The notes under the pieces: generated by a model
Seen by the model: the letters and a program-made list of their open reading frames with translations, nothing else
Database searches by the model: none
What the model was told of the DNA's origin: nothing
Translations under genes and position numbers: made by a program
Source: JAHJQZ01 sp963676075
Lineage (GTDB): Bacteria; Pseudomonadota; Alphaproteobacteria; Rhizobiales; Devosiaceae
Assembly: GCA_963676075.2 (NCBI GenBank)
Contig: CAXXNZ010000011.1
Span: 1-64,000 of the forward strand
Reading direction: 5' to 3'
DNA length: 64,000 nt
Part shown: positions 42,036-50,926 of the stretch, piece by piece
Layout: the number at the start of each line of letters is the position of its first letter
How positions within the stretch are numbered: the first letter of the stretch is position 1

Positions 42036-44314
42036 TGTTTCTTGTCCTTGCTGTTGGGCATGGCCCAGTCGATCTGGGAAAGGGCCGAAGCCTCTTCGAT
42101 CGAGGCACGCCTGATTTCGGTAAGTCCGTCGATGTCCTTGAGCGCCGCCAGAACCTCGGCGACATGCGGCAGGTCCCTGACTTCTATCTGAAACACCAGC
42201 CGGTGAAAATCTGGCGCATGCATGCTCATGAACAGGTTCTGGATGTTGGCGTCGAACCGGGCAATCGTTCCGGTAATGGCGGCCAGCGATCCCGGACGGT
42301 TGATGCTCAACATCGAGATGGCGACCAGATGCATGCTCTCGTAGTGGCTGGCCAGATCCCAGCGCACGTCGATCCACGCCACATCGGAATCGTCGAGTTC
42401 GCCGAGGGCATCGGAATGGACGGGATAGACTGTCATCACGCCGTCAGGTGTTAGGATGGCGATGATACGGTCACCGGGCACCACGCCCTCCGGCGACACC
42501 CTGACCTCAGTGTTGAAGCCGAGCTTGGTCAGGGCCTTGCGCCCCCTGTCGCCCACGGTCTGGCCGCCCGGCACGCGGAAGCGGAACAGATCCGATTGCC
42601 TCAACCCGAACCAGCCATCGGCGGTGTCGGCCACCGGCAGTTCGATATCGCGGCGCTTTCGGCGGCGCGGCACGCCCTTGATCTTAGCGATCTCCTCGCT
42701 CAGGGCATCGGGCAGGATCTTGTTCTCGCCAATGGCGGTGAAGAAGTCCTTCTTCGAAGCAAAACCGAACCAGCCGATCATCGCGGCGAGTTCGGTTTCG
42801 TCGAACCGCGCGTTCTCGGCCCGCATCACCGCCGACAGGATGTAGTCGCCATGGGCATAGGCGCGCTTTTGCACCGCCGCACGCACGGCGCGGCGGATGG
42901 CGGCCCGCGCCTTGCCCGTTGCCGCGATCGATTCCCAATTGGCCGGCGGCACATGGTTGGCGTCGGTCATGATCTGCACTTCGTCGCCCGAGCGCAGTTG
43001 AGTCACCAAAGGCATGATCGTGCCGTTGATCTTGGCGCCGACGCATGTGTCGCCGAGCTCGGTATGGACCGCATAGGCGAAATCGATCGGCGTCGCACCG
43101 CGCGGCAGCGGGATGAGCCGGCCCCGCGGGCTAAAACAGAACACCTGATCCTGGAACAGCTCGAGCTTGGTGTCCTCGAGAAAGTCCTCGGGCGCCGATC
43201 CCGAGGTCAGCGTCGAGATCGTCGAACGGAGCCAGACATAGGCCTGGCTCTCCTGTTCGAGACGCTCGAGCGAATGCTTGAGGTCGTCCTTGTAAAGCGC
43301 ATGCGCGGCGATGCCGTATTCGGCGACCTGGTGCATTTCGCGGGTACGGATCTGCAGCTCGACGCGCTGGCGCTCCGGCCCGACCACCGTGGTGTGCAAG
43401 GAGCGGTAGTCGTTGTACTTGGGAACCGAAATATAGTCCTTGAACCGGCCCGGCACGGCGTTCCAGGTGCGGTGCACGACCCCGAGCGCACGATAGCAGT
43501 CCTCGACATGCTCGACCACAACCCTGAAGCCGATGATATCGGACAGCTGTTCGAGCGCGATCTGCTTGCGCTGGATCTTGGAAAAGATCGACCACGGCGA
43601 CTTGAGCCGCCCCGACACCTCGGCCGATATCCCCTCTTCCGCAATGCGCTTTCTCAAATCAGCGGCAATGATCTGGACGATCTCGGCATTCCGGGCATTC
43701 ATCGCCGACAAACGCTCGTTGAGCGCGGCGTATTTCTCCGGTTCCAGCGCCCGAAAACTCAGGTCCTCCAGTTCGGAACGGATGCCCTGCATACCCATAC
43801 GCCCGGCGAGCGGGGCGTAGATGTCCATGGTCTCGCGGGCGATGCGCTGGCGTTTTTCCGGCGGCACAAAATCGAGCGTGCGCATGTTGTGCAGCCGGTC
43901 GGCCAGTTTGACGATGAGAACGCGCACGTCCTCGGCGATCGCCAGCAGCAGCTTCCTGAGATTTTCGGCCTGGGCCTCTTCGCGCGAACCGAGATTGAGT
44001 CGGTCGATCTTGGTCAGGCCTTCGACGATGGCGCCGATCTCGGGACCGAAAAGCTGATCGATCTCCGCCCGCGTCGCGTCGGTGTCCTCGATGGTATCGT
44101 GCAAAAGGCCGACGGCGATTGTGGCGTCATCGAGCTTGAGGCTGGTCAGGATGGCGGCGACTTCCAGCGGATGGGCGAAGAACGGATCGCCCGATGCGCG
44201 CACCTGGCTACCGTGCTTTTGCATGGCGTAGACATACGCCTTGTTGAGCATGGCCTCGTCGGCATTGGGATTGTACGCAAGCACCCGTTCGACGAGTTCG
44301 AACTGGCGCATCAT
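42032..44314 (-). CDS. rsh: Bifunctional (p)ppGpp synthetase/hydrolase (Rsh/SpoT)
   Basis: The 760-residue stringent-response enzyme has an HD hydrolase domain (FFAHPLEVAAIL, LLHDTIEDTDAT), a RelA synthetase domain (EQLSDIIGFRVVV, RFKDYISVPKYNDYRSLHT), TGS (about 400-460) and a C-terminal ACT domain. The R-F-K-D motif is typical of bifunctional enzymes. The start at 44314 follows GGGAGG. Alphaproteobacteria usually have a single Rsh. Confidence 0.92.
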   Translation of the reverse strand: MMRQFELVERVLAYNPNADEAMLNKAYVYAMQKHGSQVRASGDPFFAHPLEVAAILTSLKLDDATIAVGLLHDTIEDTDATRAEIDQLFGPEIGAIVEGLTKIDRLNLGSREEAQAENLRKLLLAIAEDVRVLIVKLADRLHNMRTLDFVPPEKRQRIARETMDIYAPLAGRMGMQGIRSELEDLSFRALEPEKYAALNERLSAMNARNAEIVQIIAADLRKRIAEEGISAEVSGRLKSPWSIFSKIQRKQIALEQLSDIIGFRVVVEHVEDCYRALGVVHRTWNAVPGRFKDYISVPKYNDYRSLHTTVVGPERQRVELQIRTREMHQVAEYGIAAHALYKDDLKHSLERLEQESQAYVWLRSTISTLTSGSAPEDFLEDTKLELFQDQVFCFSPRGRLIPLPRGATPIDFAYAVHTELGDTCVGAKINGTIMPLVTQLRSGDEVQIMTDANHVPPANWESIAATGKARAAIRRAVRAAVQKRAYAHGDYILSAVMRAENARFDETELAAMIGWFGFASKKDFFTAIGENKILPDALSEEIAKIKGVPRRRKRRDIELPVADTADGWFGLRQSDLFRFRVPGGQTVGDRGRKALTKLGFNTEVRVSPEGVVPGDRIIAILTPDGVMTVYPVHSDALGELDDSDVAWIDVRWDLASHYESMHLVAISMLSINRPGSLAAITGTIARFDANIQNLFMSMHAPDFHRLVFQIEVRDLPHVAEVLAALKDIDGLTEIRRASIEEASALSQIDWAMPNSKDKKQ

Positions 44315-44529
44315 GACGGCGTGCGCCTCCCGGGCGCGATGTATGCAGGCGCTGGACTTGCCGGATTGTTGTGTGCCCGTGTGGGTAATACCGGTTCGAA
44401 AGCTGTTGCCGGCCATGGCGAAGCGGCACGCGCCAAAGCCCGTTTCGCCTCCAAACGCTCCTGCCCGCCGCCTGTCACCTTCTCACCAGTCCCGCCAGCA
44501 CCCATCCTGCCGGCAAATCAAGACAAATA

Positions 44530-44554
44530 GGGCGCCGAAGCGAATTCGGCGCCC
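44530..44554 (-). terminator. Stem-loop between rpoZ and rsh
   Basis: A ten-base perfect stem GGGCGCCGAA / TTCGGCGCCC with a five-base loop sits 33 bases after the rpoZ stop on the minus strand and is followed by TATTTGTCTTG. It probably gives partial termination, so rpoZ is made in excess over rsh. Confidence 0.65.
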
Positions 44555-44587
44555 GATCAAACCATTATAGGCCTGTTTTTATCGCGA

Positions 44588-44959
44588 TCAATCTTCGCGG
44601 CGTTCCGGCGGCGCCAGGCTCTCGATCGCACGCAGCAACTCGTCTTCGCTCATGGTGTCGAAGGTGACGCTGTCGTCATCGCCAGTGATCTCGCCGATGA
44701 CGGGAGCGGCGTGCTGTTCGGGCTCGTCGACCTCGACATATTTCTGCAGCGAGTGGATCAGGTCTTCCTTGAGATCCTCCGGCGAAATCGTGCCGTCGCC
44801 GATCTCCCTCAGCGCCACGACGGGATTCTTGTCGTTGTCGCGGGATACGGTGATCTGGGCGCCCGACGAAATCATTCGGGCACGATGGGCTGCCAGAAGA
44901 ACGAGGTCGAAGCGGTTGTCGACTTTCTCAATGCAATCTTCAACAGTGACGCGCGCCAC
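44588..44959 (-). CDS. rpoZ: RNA polymerase omega subunit
   Basis: The 123-residue protein has the omega core MARVTVEDCIEKVDNRFDLVLLAAHRAR and an acidic C-terminal tail typical of alphaproteobacteria. It helps RNA polymerase assembly and ppGpp response, fitting its place upstream of rsh. Confidence 0.93.
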   Translation of the reverse strand: MARVTVEDCIEKVDNRFDLVLLAAHRARMISSGAQITVSRDNDKNPVVALREIGDGTISPEDLKEDLIHSLQKYVEVDEPEQHAAPVIGEITGDDDSVTFDTMSEDELLRAIESLAPPERRED

Positions 44960-45313
44960 GGCAATCTCCGGCTCGTTTTTGGGAAAGGACCCGCGTCAAT
45001 ACAACAGCTCCGGCGACTTGACAAGCCGCCCCTGCTATCCCATGTGATCCAAATCTCCTGGACGCGACACTCTGCGATATGTGGACAACGCGTGGCGCGC
45101 AAATCAAACTTCTCTTGCGTGTACGCCGATGTCCTTTAAATTGGTTGTGCTGGCGGGCGGACTGAATCGACATAAAGAAGAAAAATGCTCTGCTTATCCG
45201 TCAGCCGAGATACTGGCTTGGGGAGCCGAGGGTGTTGGGGGGGCTAACATCCGCTTCTTTGCAAAAAAAGCGCTACTGCGCCGCCCACGGGCGTTGTTTG
45301 GAGTATAATTGCT
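44960..45313. other. 354-base divergent promoter region between rpoZ and the NYN gene
   Basis: There is no credible gene. The region should carry the promoters for both. A TATAAT at 45304-45309 lies only five bases before the NYN start and is probably chance, because GGAG (45300-45303) is the likely ribosome binding site there. Confidence 0.45.
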
Positions 45314-45868
45314 ATGATTGATCCTCGCGAAAAGGTTGCTCTCTTCATAGATGGTGCAAATCTCTATGCGGCCTCAAAAGCGCTCGGAATCGACATCGAC
45401 TACCGCCGCTTGCTCACGGAATTCCAGAGCAAGTCTTATCTTGTGCGCGCATATTACTACACCGCCCTCATAGAAGATCAGGAGTATTCGTCCATCCGCC
45501 CGCTGATCGACTGGCTCGACTACAACGGCTATCGCGTTGTTACCAAGCCGGCCAAGGAGTTCACGGATTCAACCGGACGGCGCAAGATCAAGGGCAACAT
45601 GGACATCGAGCTGACGGTCGATGCGATCGAGATGAGCGCACATTACGACCATATGTTCCTGTTCTCCGGCGATGGTGATTTCACCGCTCTTGTCGCTGCT
45701 GTCCAGCGCCGGGGAAAGAAGGTGACGGTTGTCTCGACCCTTTCCAGCCCGACCCCGATGATCTCCGACGAATTGCGGCGTCAGGCCGATTATTTCGTCG
45801 ATGTCGTCGATCTGGCGAAATCGGTCGGCCGCGCGCCCACCGAACGGTCGGAAGACGCCGACAAGTAG
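45314..45868 (+). CDS. NYN-domain protein (LabA/DUF88-like, putative RNase)
   Basis: The 184-residue protein has a PIN-like NYN domain with acidic active-site residues in FIDGANLY, KGNMDIELTVDA and FSGDGDFTALV. The family is thought to cleave RNA. It occupies a conserved place next to rpoZ in Hyphomicrobiales genomes. Confidence 0.82.
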   Translation: MIDPREKVALFIDGANLYAASKALGIDIDYRRLLTEFQSKSYLVRAYYYTALIEDQEYSSIRPLIDWLDYNGYRVVTKPAKEFTDSTGRRKIKGNMDIELTVDAIEMSAHYDHMFLFSGDGDFTALVAAVQRRGKKVTVVSTLSSPTPMISDELRRQADYFVDVVDLAKSVGRAPTERSEDADK

Positions 45869-45890
45869 TCGCGGAGCGGATCGGAGAGTG

Positions 45891-46532
45891 ATGAGCCCGT
45901 TGGAGCCCGGTCGCGATTGCGCCCATTGTCCGCGTCTGGCCGAGTTTCGCGACGCCAATCGTCGCGCCTATCCGACGTTCTTCAACGCGCCGGTGCCGGT
46001 TTGGGGCGACGCCGACGCATGTCTCGTCGTGGTCGGTCTTGCCCCCGGACTGAAGGGTGCCAACCAAACCGGACGCCCTTTCACCGGCGATTATGCCGGC
46101 GACCTGCTTTACCAGACGCTTAAGCGCGCCGGTTTTGCCAGAGGACACTATGACGCCCGTCCCGATGACGGGTTCACCCTCGAAGGCGCCAAGATCGTCA
46201 ACGCCGTGCGCTGCGTACCGCCGCAGAACAAGCCGGTGGGCGCCGAGATCGCCACCTGCCGGCAGTTCCTCACCCCGGTGATCGAAGCCCATCGTAACGC
46301 CGTCTTCCTGGCGCTCGGGCGCATCGCCCATGACAGCTTCCTCAGCGCCGTCGGCGCCCGCCGCGCCAGCCACACCTTCGCCCACGGTGCCCGCCACGCA
46401 CTCACAGGGGGCACAGTCCTCTACGACAGCTTCCACTGCTCGCGCTACAACACCAACACCCGCCGACTGACGACCGAGATGTTCGAAGAGGTTGTGTTCC
46501 GGGCGGCGGAAGAAGCACGCAGTCAAGCCTGA
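45891..46532 (+). CDS. Uracil-DNA glycosylase, family 5 (UDGb)
   Basis: The 213-residue iron-sulfur glycosylase removes uracil (and other deaminated bases) from DNA. Motif GLAPGLKGANQTGRPFTGDYAG is followed by cluster cysteines (CAHC and CRQF regions) and HCSRYNTNT near the C-terminus. The ATG at 45891 is preferred; the frame extends 30 codons upstream into the NYN gene. Confidence 0.86.
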   Translation: MSPLEPGRDCAHCPRLAEFRDANRRAYPTFFNAPVPVWGDADACLVVVGLAPGLKGANQTGRPFTGDYAGDLLYQTLKRAGFARGHYDARPDDGFTLEGAKIVNAVRCVPPQNKPVGAEIATCRQFLTPVIEAHRNAVFLALGRIAHDSFLSAVGARRASHTFAHGARHALTGGTVLYDSFHCSRYNTNTRRLTTEMFEEVVFRAAEEARSQA

Positions 46533-47107
46533 TGACCAGGTTCTGAAGATTGATCCCATGGAATGCCGTCAGGTCTCGACATCGTTCCAGCCGTTTACAC
46601 TACATTTTCGCCGTGACCGGTTTTGGCTCAAAGGGGATTGGCGGCTTCTGGGCAATGAGTATTCGGGAGCGTCTGTTTGCGCTATCAAGCAGTCAGCGTC
46701 CATGCCAGGGTGGAAAGCAGGCACGACTTGACCCCGATGTTCCCTGGTACACGGCTCTTCGATAACGAATTCGGCTTCTTGCTTGTCGGATCGATGGCAA
46801 GATTTGCACCAGAAAAAGTAGTAAGACGAAGTATCTACAGTACTTTCTATTGCAAGGCCGTTGGCACAATTCCGCACCAATGCAGTTGCTGGCGTTTTTT
46901 TTCGCGCGAACGCCGAAATACGTCGGATATTCAACGAATAGGCCTTTTTTCCACAGAAGGTCCCCAAAAGTCGGAACAATCAGAGAGGGATGGCTCCCGA
47001 GAGCTCTGGACTTGGAAAAAGGGGTTGAAAAACGCCAATCTCAAGATGCGGAAAAATCAATCCGGAGGATATCGGAGCTACTCTTCCAGCTTGGAAGGAG
47101 TTTCGAC
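46533..47107. other. 575-base lower-GC gap at the left edge of an insertion
   Basis: Base composition falls relative to the flanking core genes, with runs such as T8 near 46893 and A5-6 tracts. No conserved gene is seen in any frame. The region looks like intergenic sequence of inserted DNA or a decayed gene. Confidence 0.5.
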
Positions 47108-47746
47108 GTGGACGTCAACACCAACGAACGGCTCGTGTACTTTTCGGACGCTGTCATCGCCATCACCATTACGCTTCTGGTCCTCGATCTGAAATTGCCC
47201 GAGGCGTTCGGGACGTTCTCGGATGCCGAGGTGTGGGCAGCACTCGCGGCGCTTTGGCCGCGCTTTCTCGCCTATCTCATCAGCTTTGCGGCGATCAGCA
47301 CCTACTGGATCAACCACCACACCAAGTTCCGGCTCATCGTGCGGTCGGATCCCGGGCTAATGTGGATCAACCTGCTGTTCCTGCTGACCATTGGCCTCGT
47401 TCCCTTCACCACCTCACTCATCGCTGAGAATGACGGAACGGCGGGGACTGCCATCTATGCGGGGACCATGGTCGCGAGCGGCCTAGCCCTGACTGGGATC
47501 TGGCTCCATGCCAACCGCCGGGACCTAATCGACGAAAGTGTTTCCCGGCGCGATCGGCAGAGCATGTTGACCAAGACGGTGCTGTCGAGCGCGGTCTTCG
47601 CCATTTCCATTCCGCTCGCGTTTGTCCAACCTGATGCCGCCAAGTACTTTTGGCTTCTGCTGATTCCAATCAACATTGTCACACGTGGCCTGCATTCCCG
47701 GTCCGACAAGAAGCAAACCAAAGATGATCGGACACGTTCCCTATAA
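47108..47746 (+). CDS. TMEM175/DUF1211-like potassium channel family protein
   Basis: The 212-residue membrane protein begins VDVNTNERLVYFSDAVIAITITLLVLDLKLP, containing the FSD motif of TMEM175-type channels, and has about six helices. The GTG start at 47108 is supported by AAGGAG eight bases upstream; ATG starts further left are not plausible. Bacterial members conduct potassium; the role here is unknown. Confidence 0.75.
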   Translation: MDVNTNERLVYFSDAVIAITITLLVLDLKLPEAFGTFSDAEVWAALAALWPRFLAYLISFAAISTYWINHHTKFRLIVRSDPGLMWINLLFLLTIGLVPFTTSLIAENDGTAGTAIYAGTMVASGLALTGIWLHANRRDLIDESVSRRDRQSMLTKTVLSSAVFAISIPLAFVQPDAAKYFWLLLIPINIVTRGLHSRSDKKQTKDDRTRSL

Positions 47747-47961
47747 AGGGCGCAACGCGCAAAAAGGGGCCAGGGGATGAGACGACGCGTCAAATGACAG
47801 CTTTAGTATACACCATTGCCAACCAATTGAATGGCCGGCATGGGGCGCTTAGCTGCCGCATATATGAGCGGGGCAGCTGAGATGTTGCTCAACATAGTTC
47901 ATCAACTCGAGTACCGTCATCACGGCAAGGTTGCCTATCACTCGGCGCGGGGGACAGTTTA

Positions 47962-49158
47962 GTGGAAGCAAGTTTCTTGACCGCAGGAGGTGTCCAGCGC
48001 ACGCTTGCACGCTGGATCAACGACTATGAGGCCTTTCACTGGGCTGTCGCGTGGGGCACGAAAAACATGCTCAGCGAACGGCTGTTCGATCATTTGCCAA
48101 AGTTCAAGAATGTTACTTTTGGCGTTGCGTTCAGCCAGACCGATCCCGATATCGTTGATGCCCTGGTCGGCGTCGCCCACGGCTTTGTCGCAACCAAATT
48201 CTCCGGCGGTACCTATCACCCGAAGGTCTACGGTTTCACCAAAGGAAAGCGCGCTGCCGTGATCATTGGAAGTGCCAATTTCACGCGCGGCGGTCTCGGC
48301 GCAAACCACGAAGCGGCAATCGCACTGACCGGGACAATCGAGGATCCGGCGATCGCCGAGGCGCTCGCGTTCGCTAAGACAAGCGCTAGCTTCGGACAGA
48401 GCGTGACGCAGAACTACGCCGACGCCTATCGCGCCAGCTGGAAGCGCGCCGCCAGGCTCCCCAAGGCGCCGCGCGAACCGGTGCCATTGCCCCTCACTAC
48501 GAACGGCACCAAGATCATCAACATGGACTGGGCCGACTATGCCAAGCAGGTTCGCGGCTCGAAGCATCATGACCCAAAGAAGAGCCTCGAACTTCTTGCG
48601 ATCGCGCGACGCTGGTTCGCCGGCACCCAATCTTTCGCAGCGCTCTCGGCGTCACAGCGCAAAGCGATTGCTGGAACGATCGGCGAATATCAAAAACTCG
48701 ACGCGGACCTGAACCGCGACTGGGGTTGGTTCGGATCGATGCGCGGTGCAGGCGACTTCGCCAATCGCATCGAGGAGAACGATCGGTTTTTGGCGCGCGC
48801 CCTCGACGGTATTCCTCGCACCGGCGAGGTAACTCGGGATCATTTTGAGAAATATTGCGAGGCGTTCCGAAGGGCGTTTGTCAATTCGAGCCGCACTGGC
48901 GGCGTTCCGACCGCCACGAGGTTGTTGGCGATGAAACGCCCCGACACTTTCCTATGCGTGTCGAGCCCGAACATCCTTGAGGCAGCCAAGGCGCTGGGCT
49001 TTGCGCGTACGACGCTAAAGCTCGACAATTACTGGGAACGCGTGGTCAAGCCAATCCGGCTATCGCGTTGGCATAATGCTGACAAGCCGCCGAACGGTGA
49101 GGGCGAGCTATGGGAAGCACGCGCTGCTATGCTCGACGTGCTGTTCTACCGTCCCTAG
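47962..49158 (+). CDS. Phospholipase-D-fold protein (putative nuclease), solitary
   Basis: The 398-residue protein carries one HKD motif, H-P-K followed by GSANFTRGG (residues about 75-102), so an active site would need a dimer. This arrangement is seen in PLD-type nucleases such as the BfiI restriction enzyme. The C-terminal two-thirds are of unknown fold. GTG at 47962 is the start, with GGGGGA nearby. It sits alone in an insertion within core genes. A defence role is possible but unsupported by further genes. Confidence 0.65.
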   Translation: MEASFLTAGGVQRTLARWINDYEAFHWAVAWGTKNMLSERLFDHLPKFKNVTFGVAFSQTDPDIVDALVGVAHGFVATKFSGGTYHPKVYGFTKGKRAAVIIGSANFTRGGLGANHEAAIALTGTIEDPAIAEALAFAKTSASFGQSVTQNYADAYRASWKRAARLPKAPREPVPLPLTTNGTKIINMDWADYAKQVRGSKHHDPKKSLELLAIARRWFAGTQSFAALSASQRKAIAGTIGEYQKLDADLNRDWGWFGSMRGAGDFANRIEENDRFLARALDGIPRTGEVTRDHFEKYCEAFRRAFVNSSRTGGVPTATRLLAMKRPDTFLCVSSPNILEAAKALGFARTTLKLDNYWERVVKPIRLSRWHNADKPPNGEGELWEARAAMLDVLFYRP

Positions 49159-49349
49159 CTGCGGGTCACCGACAGCATTTCGTTATCGGTGAATCGGCCG
49201 CTATTTGGGAAAGGGCCCCGCATCGCTGACGGCGGCTATTGGGCGCAAACCCGCCGATCAGCACCCGACCATCAACGAGATCACGTCCCACCAAATCCAG
49301 CCGTTTGGTCTTCGATCATGACAGGTGCCAAATCTCGGATTCTGGGACA

Positions 49350-49829
49350 CTAATAGTTCTTCAGAATCCGGGCCTTCTCGCGGTTCCAGTCGCGCTCGCG
49401 GCTGGTTTCGCGTTTGTCCGCAGCATTCTTACCCTTGGCCAAGCCTATGAGAAGCTTGGCAATTCCGCGATCGTTGAAGTAGAGCTTCAGCGGCACGATT
49501 GTCTGCCCCTTACGGGCGACGTCCTGGCTGAGGCGCGCCAGTTCCTTGCTCGAAACCAGCAGTTTGCGCGGCCGCCGCTCTTCGTGGTTGAAGCGGTTGG
49601 CCTTGAGATATTCCGGGATGTGAGCGTTGATCAGCCACAACTCGCCGCGCTCGGGCGAAACATAGGCCTCCGCGATCTGCGCCTGGCCGACCCGCAGTGA
49701 TTTCACCTCGGTGCCGGTCAGAACGATGCCGGCCTCGAGCGTGTCGAGCACCTGGTAGTCGAAACGGGCCCGGCGGTTATCGGCCACCAGACCCGTGTTG
49801 ATTTCTGTGCGTTTGGGCGAATGAGCCAT
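49350..49829 (-). CDS. smpB: SsrA-binding protein SmpB
   Basis: The 159-residue tmRNA-binding protein has the beta-barrel core (ARFDYQVLDTLEAGIVLTGTEVKSLR) and a basic C-terminal tail. It delivers tmRNA to stalled ribosomes. The ATG at 49829 shares one base with the dapA stop (TGATG). tmRNA itself is not in this window. Confidence 0.93.
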   Translation of the reverse strand: MAHSPKRTEINTGLVADNRRARFDYQVLDTLEAGIVLTGTEVKSLRVGQAQIAEAYVSPERGELWLINAHIPEYLKANRFNHEERRPRKLLVSSKELARLSQDVARKGQTIVPLKLYFNDRGIAKLLIGLAKGKNAADKRETSRERDWNREKARILKNY

Positions 49830-50710
49830 CAGGCGCCCGTCAGACCCGCATGCGCCATAGCCGCATCGATGACCTTGGCGGTCGCATCGGACACGGGCAC
49901 CAGCGGCAGCCGAAGCTCGTTGGCGCAAAGACCGAGCTTGGAGGCAACATATTTGACGCCGGCCGGGCTCGGCTCGATGAACAGTGCCTTGTGCAGCGGC
50001 GCCAGCCGATCCTGATACTCGAGAGCCTTGGCGTAATCGCCAGCCGCCATCGCCGCCTGGAACTCGGACTGAAGCTTCGGCGCAACGTTGGACGACACCG
50101 AGATGCACCCCACCCCGCCGTGAGCGTTGAACCCGAGGGCGGTCATGTCCTCGCCACTCAATTGGATGAAATCCTTGCCGACAACATGGCGCTGCAGGCT
50201 GACCCGTCCGACATTGGCGGTCGCATCCTTGACGCCGGCAATGTTCGGGCACGCATCGCGCAACCGCTTCATCGTCTCGGGCAGGACGTCGATGATCGAA
50301 CGACCCGGAATGTTGTAGATGAACACCGGCAGGCTCGTCGCCTCGGCCACCGCCTTGTAATGGTGAAACAGGCCTTCCTGATTGGGCTTGTTGTAATAGG
50401 GCGCCGTCGACAGCACGCCCTGCGCGCCTGCCTGTTCGGCGAACTTTGTCAGCGCGACCGCCTCGGTCGTCGAATTGGACCCGGCGCCGGCCATCACCGG
50501 AACCCGGCCCGCCGCAACCGCGATGCACATTTCGACCACTTCGCGATGCTCGTCATGCGACAGGGTCGGCGACTCGCCGGTGGTGCCGACCGGAACAAGG
50601 CCGTTGGTGCCCGATGTGATCTGCCAGTCGACGAACTTCTCGAACGCTTTTTTGTCTACGGCGCCATCTCGAAAGGGGGTAATAAGAGCGGTGAGTGATC
50701 CTCTGAACAT
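49829..50710 (-). CDS. dapA: 4-hydroxy-tetrahydrodipicolinate synthase
   Basis: The 293-residue TIM-barrel enzyme makes dihydrodipicolinate precursor from pyruvate and aspartate semialdehyde for lysine and peptidoglycan. It carries the GTTGES loop, VFIYNIPGRS tyrosine region and the GVKDATAN lysine. The ATG at 50710 (MFRGSLTALITPF) fits the family. Its location next to smpB and slt marks it as the housekeeping copy, distinct from the two sialic-type paralogues at 4.6-6.4 kb. Confidence 0.91.
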   Translation of the reverse strand: MFRGSLTALITPFRDGAVDKKAFEKFVDWQITSGTNGLVPVGTTGESPTLSHDEHREVVEMCIAVAAGRVPVMAGAGSNSTTEAVALTKFAEQAGAQGVLSTAPYYNKPNQEGLFHHYKAVAEATSLPVFIYNIPGRSIIDVLPETMKRLRDACPNIAGVKDATANVGRVSLQRHVVGKDFIQLSGEDMTALGFNAHGGVGCISVSSNVAPKLQSEFQAAMAAGDYAKALEYQDRLAPLHKALFIEPSPAGVKYVASKLGLCANELRLPLVPVSDATAKVIDAAMAHAGLTGA

Positions 50711-50926
50711 GACGTTCCCCTTTGGAAATGCGCCGGCACAACAGCGCGCCGGCATCAGTGCGACGCCATCGTGGCGCCAGTCCGGCCAAACCCCGGGCCG
50801 GGAGCGAGGCATTTAGCCTTTTTGGCCCCAGCTTGGCAACGCGTTCTACATTAAGCCGGCATACTGTCTTGATCTTGTCCGAATACCGCCAAAATGACGT
50901 GGCTTTATGTCGCAAAGGGAGTCGGA

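Noticed and set aside
42596..44530. 644-residue open frame opposite rsh
   Set aside because: Antisense shadow of a highly conserved gene in high-GC DNA.
45304..45309. Perfect TATAAT just before the NYN gene
   Set aside because: Only five bases separate it from the start codon and there is no -35 element at proper spacing; GGAG just upstream is the ribosome binding site.
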